Positions 37,401 through 40,555 of a DNA stretch of 40,555 nucleotides are shown piece by piece (positions within the stretch are counted from its first letter, which is position 1; each line of letters starts with the position of its first letter). This DNA is from Stieleria tagensis (lineage in GTDB: Bacteria; Planctomycetota; Planctomycetia; Pirellulales; Pirellulaceae), in the NCBI RefSeq assembly GCF_024129865.1, contig NZ_JAMYFE010000056.1, forward strand, positions 1-40,555, given 5' to 3'. A model generated the notes under the pieces. That model saw only the letters and a program-made list of their open reading frames with translations, searched no databases and was not told where the DNA came from. A program made the position numbers and the translations under genes.

Positions 37401-40217
37401 TGCTTTTTGCCGGTGCTGCTACGACGAGCTGCTGATTTGGTCTTCGAATGCCATAGAAATCGTGCTAGTGAGTTTCTGCAGTGGCTAATAGCGGGATGCG
37501 AGAGACAGCTAGGTGTGTACTCGGAAGGATTCAGATCATGCCTTTATCAGATCATTGATTCGTTTTCTCGGCACGAGTTAGAGTCCGAAGAGCGTTCCCA
37601 GCTCTTTGAGCTGCTTTCAAAGTACCGAGAGCACTGCATTTGCGGCGTCGAGAACAGACACGAACTCGTGCCTGAGTTGCTGAGCATTATCCGACTTCTA
37701 GTCGCGATTGGCGCCAATGAGGAAGCACGAAATGTCGGCAGGGACGTACTCAGATTCTCGATGGGGCCCACATGGTACAAAGAAGACCAATTTGCGCTGT
37801 TGAGCACTGCCGTGAAGTCGATTCGTTCGACGGACTATGCAGCTGATTTTTTCCCGAAGTTCGCTGCCGTCCTCGAGAGAGCATGCGGCGAAATGACGTT
37901 CCAGAGATTCATTCGCTACGAGAAGTCAAATCTCATTGGATTGCTTGTTGAGCGGGGTCGTCTACGACAGGCAGTTGAGTACTTCAAAATGCAATCCTGT
38001 GGCGACACCCAAACGCTGGTTGATGAAATACGTGGCGGCAGGATCGACACTGCCGGCGACTTGGGGAATCGGCATCCCGGTGGCGCAATTGACGAGCAGG
38101 AAGCCCTCCTGCGAATCGTCGCATTTAAGCGTGCCCCGTGGCAGCTCCAATGGGCGCTGTTGGAGGTGTTCCAGATTGGCGACACTCGACATATCTCTTC
38201 TTTCGCAGAGCGATATGCAGCAATCGTAAATGACGGCGAGCTTTCGTCAAAGCAGTTGCAAGGCGTCCGCGATCGAATTCAATTGATTGCTCATAACGAA
38301 GTGCCCGTTGATTGCCAGTGGGAATTCAAGAGATCGTTTCTGACGCACGTCGTTGATTCGCAACGCCAGTTTTTTGAAGCCGCATTTAGTGAAATTTTTG
38401 AGCCGCAAAACACGGGGCCACCGATTGTTCAGAGTGGCAACTCCAGCAATGAAGCAAGCTCAAGCAGTCCTGATAGAGAACTTTTTTTCCCAGGTGTCTT
38501 TGGGAAGCAAGAGGCATTCAATGATGCAGCAGAGCGAATTGAAGCTGCTGAACAAGAGAGAAGCTTAGGAAATAGTCAAGTAGCGCGCACTCTTTTTCGT
38601 GAACACTTGGCTCACATCCAGAATTCCGACTGGTCAATTTGGGAGCGAGCCGATAGCACGACGACCGCGGCACACGCTGCTATTCAAGAGATATGTGTAT
38701 CCGAACAAGAACTCATTGATTCATATAAGCCGCTAGTCCTTGGTGAAAAGAACGCTTCTTCCTGGGTTGTTGCCGACTATCTGATTTCAGCTTCGTCGAG
38801 ATTCTTCGAAGACGAACACGCTGGCTATGCCGAAGCCGTGCTGGAGCATCTCAGCCGAATGGTTGGCGATGTGTCTGAACTGAGCGAGCGATTCGAATTT
38901 CTGTCAAAAACAAGCGACGATGACAACGAAGCCCTATTTGACCTTCTCATTTGGGCAGCCATGCACCCAAACTGGATTCGAAGGGAGAAAGCTGGTGAAC
39001 TGTTGCTGTGGCTTGCAACGGCATGGGATGACGCACTGCCGTTCTTGGTGAAGAATGCCTTTGGTACTGAATCAGGCTTTGGCGCCGACATCGCTTGCGG
39101 CGTTCTGGAGTTCGAATCGGAGCTAGCTCCGCAAAGCATCTGGCATGCGATTGAGAATCAGAATATCGAATTCGATTCAGTTTCCAAGCATTTCTATCGC
39201 GCAAACTTTCTGCGCCATATTCTTGGCCAAGTAGCAAGCAGCACGAGTTCTGGTCAAGCGAGCGAGCTTTTTTCCAAACTGTCCAGCATCTACCGCCAGA
39301 ATGACTTTGTTTTTGCATCCACCACTTCAGATGAGCCTCCATACTGGGCAGCTTGCATCGAAGAACGATGGAAGAGTTTAGATTCGCTTGGCATAGTGTC
39401 ACAGTCATTGCTTGACGAATTCACGCGATTGGTCTCGGACCGATGCGCCCCATTCTCGATTGATGAGGTTTTTAATATCGAGAGTGCGGTTTGCCGCACC
39501 TTCTACGAGCCTCCATCGAGAGGGTTCAATCGTTGGACATCAAGAGTCCTAGACGCTCTGAACGACGCTCTATGCGGCTACGTCAAACATGAGGAAGCTG
39601 AACAAGTTAGAAATGTCCTAAGGGTTGTGAACCCTTGTCTTCCAACGAAGCACCGCGGTCGCGGCAGAGAAGACTCCTTCAAGAAAATGCGTCAGGCGAT
39701 TATTTCCGGCGACATTGCGGGTGCAATGGTTTATGACAACAAAGCACTTCTGCATTATCTGGAATTCGGGCGTATTTCAGAACGGTCGCCAATGAATCTC
39801 ATTGAGGTAGTCGCAGTGACGTTACTGGAAAATGACATGAAGCGTCGCCTGTTCGCCCCCAGTCTTATAGCAGAGTTTTCATCACGCCAGCTGCCTTGTT
39901 CGGCGGGAAATGATCATGAGACCTGCGCAAGAGTCAATCCAGAAATGGTTTTTTTCGGATCGCTAACGCCCGCGTTCCCGCTACAGAGCTTTTTGGACAA
40001 GTACGCCGCGACAAGTGACGACTGCGAACGCAGAGCCTGGGTCGGGACTCGCTCTTCTGACGTGCAAGAGTTTGGCCAGTCTGATGGCGAAGGGTGCAGC
40101 TTGACTATCAAAAGTGCCGTACTCGATTCTCGCAACGACCTTAAACTTGGGTGGATCGTTCTTGTTAACGGCGAGGTCGCTGCAGTGGTTGACTCTGACA
40201 ATAACCAATTATTTTAG
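34413..40217 (+). CDS. Trypsin-like protease / STAND NTPase fusion (Avs1-like)
   Basis: A 1934-residue multidomain protein. Residues 1-185 are a trypsin-like serine protease with an intact triad: H35 (TARHC), D73 (SDASILEL) and S151 (GMSGGPL). Residues about 205-560 are a STAND/NACHT-type NTPase: Walker A G230-x-x-GIGKTT, Walker B LFIDGLNEA (326-334), and a winged-helix end with FHxSF-like YHDSFRVF near 535. The remaining 1370 residues are helical, repeat-like and have no named domain; in STAND proteins this part senses the trigger. The expected function is that a phage protein binds the C-terminal region, oligomerises the ATPase and activates the protease and the MBL partner. That model is by analogy with AVAST. 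The gene overlaps the MBL gene by eight bases. Confidence 0.9.
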   Translation: MFEVEIRSAVCKVICSDDIGTGFLIAEDKVLTARHCVLAAIEDGARIALEFLDFEGGTIQIEAKLKDHSEESDASILELAESVERRPLSLFTNGAREGNEWLSFGFPRGKPLNGHRATGIIEAVQASLTARVDIDLSVATSSQLSDYSGMSGGPLLSGAQVVGMLRLRFDMALAAISVRSLEGFLRKNGINSFDGQPTQTDDQYALREEFRSTFENAILTNVGRYLFLEGPNGIGKTTFCKMFSPDDRRILNAGAYCIRDGVESNPNANSRASSLFDWLASSLSTAVTGHPSRREQMPFEQMVEKTSHYLDSFSQFCAAEHKVGVLFIDGLNEALLLGEQRLNDLVGLLPARLPENVVIVFSAPSYSLVSHCLGGRLDDERCIRLPPLETDATRAFTYHRLIEEKRNDLALVNAISHKSSGHPLYLNYLIRYVNQSESGEPLADFPSLDGPIEQYYEQLWQGLLQDAHVTNLLGIISRLREGVSPETLHQILNVAEQGVFSSTIVKVQHLFLDRELTAIYHDSFRVFVVAKTSAVNLSICRRLAEFCVENKDERYCKTNLVFHLSQSDASHRKIAVNSCVQDWVDACAELSVAPDTLIEDIELALGCALDTGDAVSSVRILLLRHRVLFRYDTLFAQSATLVAKAFAALGRPAEALSHIFRYDQIIVGIDEAIEIAWCLMRNGHEDEAIEVLEAASDRCIENYSSGTIKIGDFIELSRLHLICVLLLRVTERNQLPFVAFIQRKNLELIAESLGDADPALLDYAERRLMGVPNEYFLTFCDVYTSNSVLLSFSSTGNESAEALSPRLLDMRLDQLVSHVQDIDAYGISKTSRNYDDLLANIESTIPSDGSLDRHDIEFVIDALIEVNANTTTILRLLSQNYVVAPSSFVVRDANGVDADIGDFHREYMLRRINAYSDEEAQSSVGVVVAEDDWEQHLRNVATALATVDGKSRRAFSTGDTGALDDLWEMFNKQFLNALDYPLASRIGWRRAYAIPECFLPVLLRRAADLVFECHRNRASEFLQWLIAGCERQLGVYSEGFRSCLYQIIDSFSRHELESEERSQLFELLSKYREHCICGVENRHELVPELLSIIRLLVAIGANEEARNVGRDVLRFSMGPTWYKEDQFALLSTAVKSIRSTDYAADFFPKFAAVLERACGEMTFQRFIRYEKSNLIGLLVERGRLRQAVEYFKMQSCGDTQTLVDEIRGGRIDTAGDLGNRHPGGAIDEQEALLRIVAFKRAPWQLQWALLEVFQIGDTRHISSFAERYAAIVNDGELSSKQLQGVRDRIQLIAHNEVPVDCQWEFKRSFLTHVVDSQRQFFEAAFSEIFEPQNTGPPIVQSGNSSNEASSSSPDRELFFPGVFGKQEAFNDAAERIEAAEQERSLGNSQVARTLFREHLAHIQNSDWSIWERADSTTTAAHAAIQEICVSEQELIDSYKPLVLGEKNASSWVVADYLISASSRFFEDEHAGYAEAVLEHLSRMVGDVSELSERFEFLSKTSDDDNEALFDLLIWAAMHPNWIRREKAGELLLWLATAWDDALPFLVKNAFGTESGFGADIACGVLEFESELAPQSIWHAIENQNIEFDSVSKHFYRANFLRHILGQVASSTSSGQASELFSKLSSIYRQNDFVFASTTSDEPPYWAACIEERWKSLDSLGIVSQSLLDEFTRLVSDRCAPFSIDEVFNIESAVCRTFYEPPSRGFNRWTSRVLDALNDALCGYVKHEEAEQVRNVLRVVNPCLPTKHRGRGREDSFKKMRQAIISGDIAGAMVYDNKALLHYLEFGRISERSPMNLIEVVAVTLLENDMKRRLFAPSLIAEFSSRQLPCSAGNDHETCARVNPEMVFFGSLTPAFPLQSFLDKYAATSDDCERRAWVGTRSSDVQEFGQSDGEGCSLTIKSAVLDSRNDLKLGWIVLVNGEVAAVVDSDNNQLF

Positions 40218-40224
40218 GTGATGA

Positions 40225-40555
40225 ATGTTTAACTCTATGCGAACGCCGAGAACGCGAGCAGAGTTTGAGCGCGCGTTCCATTTTTCGATAGAAAAACAAA
40301 TTCGTGTCATGGATCACATGCGAGACTACGTTCGTAGCTTGTCGCGTGTTCGCCTGCTGCCCAACGGGCGTGCGGACTTCCAAAGTGTGGACGAACGAGC
40401 TAGGCTGCATGCCAACATGAGCTTGCCTGAAAACATGCCTCCGATGCCCTCGCAAACGCGGGAGCAAATTGTTGAAGGCGTAGCAAGTTCGCGAGCGGCC
40501 AAGAAGAAGTCTGCGGCCAAGAAGAAGTCTGCGGCCAAGAAGAAGTCTGCGACCA
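40225..40555 (+). CDS. Third gene of the MBL-STAND operon, 3' truncated, lysine-rich tail
   Basis: The first 110 codons of a gene cut by the window end. It starts seven bases after the STAND stop, in the same operon, with AGGTGATG just upstream. Residues 1-90 are soluble and helical (ERAFHFSIEKQIRVMDHMRDYVRSL, LPNGRADFQSVDERARLH), with no recognised domain. From about residue 91 an AAKKKS unit repeats three times, encoded by an 18-bp tandem DNA repeat. Such Ala/Lys repeats resemble histone H1-like or other nucleic-acid-binding tails. It could be an operon partner, a DNA-binding accessory, or an unrelated neighbour; the C-terminus is not visible. Confidence 0.7.
   Translation, partial: MFNSMRTPRTRAEFERAFHFSIEKQIRVMDHMRDYVRSLSRVRLLPNGRADFQSVDERARLHANMSLPENMPPMPSQTREQIVEGVASSRAAKKKSAAKKKSAAKKKSAT
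40495..40555 (+). repeat. 18-bp tandem repeat encoding AAKKKS
   Basis: The unit GCGGCCAAGAAGAAGTCT occurs at 40495-40512, 40513-40530 and 40531-40548 without change; a fourth copy begins at 40549 with one base change (Ala to Thr) and is cut by the window end. Perfect identity of the copies suggests recent slippage and variable copy number. Confidence 0.9.

Noticed and set aside
40495-40555. Tandem repeat considered as CRISPR
   Set aside because: Units are contiguous, 18 bp, in frame and without spacers, so it is a coding repeat.

Overview
The window looks like a mobilisable integrated element, or part of one, in a planctomycete (probably Pirellulaceae/Rhodopirellula-like). This is inferred from protein style (planctomycete-type integrase, MobF/primase/ArdC cargo, many orphan lipoproteins and membrane proteins) and moderate-to-high GC. 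No rRNA or housekeeping gene is present to prove the taxon.

Layout. The left edge is the 3' half of a tRNA-Val(CAC), followed 75 bp later by a tyrosine integrase, a typical left end of a tRNA-integrated island. Next come a pentapeptide-repeat membrane protein and a Type I restriction-modification locus (hsdM-hsdS-orphan gene-DUF3800-hsdR, all on the minus strand). That locus carries two scars: a 34-codon remnant of a second hsdR 5' end, and an orphan 257-codon gene bracketed by a 23-bp direct repeat of the hsdS 3' end. From 12.7 to 19.6 kb lies a minus-strand cluster: two lipoproteins with von Willebrand A domains, three multi-pass or two-pass membrane proteins, a cytosolic protein, an excisionase-like HTH protein and two small ORFs. 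A divergent regulator (HTH plus FCD-like domain) faces it across a nested palindrome.

From 20.8 to 31.9 kb is a plasmid-like maintenance and transfer module: a replication initiator of the RPA family with an iteron-like region and a DnaA-box match, a serine recombinase, a DUF3991/Toprim primase-like protein, an ArdC-type antirestriction protein, several small accessory genes and a MobF (TrwC-like) relaxase with a candidate oriT region upstream. No type IV secretion genes or coupling protein are visible, so within this window the element is mobilisable rather than self-transmissible.

From 31.9 kb to the right edge is a defence-type block: a DUF1016 PD-(D/E)XK nuclease, then an operon of a metallo-beta-lactamase-fold protein, a 1934-residue fusion of a trypsin-like protease with a STAND NTPase and a very long helical C-terminal region, and a truncated third gene with a lysine-rich repeat tail. 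The MBL + trypsin + STAND combination matches the gene content I recall for type I AVAST (Avs1), here with protease and STAND in one polypeptide and an extra third gene. This operon looks visibly more A/T-rich and is the strongest candidate for a less described system. The 13.6-19.6 kb vWA/membrane cluster and a three-hairpin leader at 27.6 kb are the other unexplained items.
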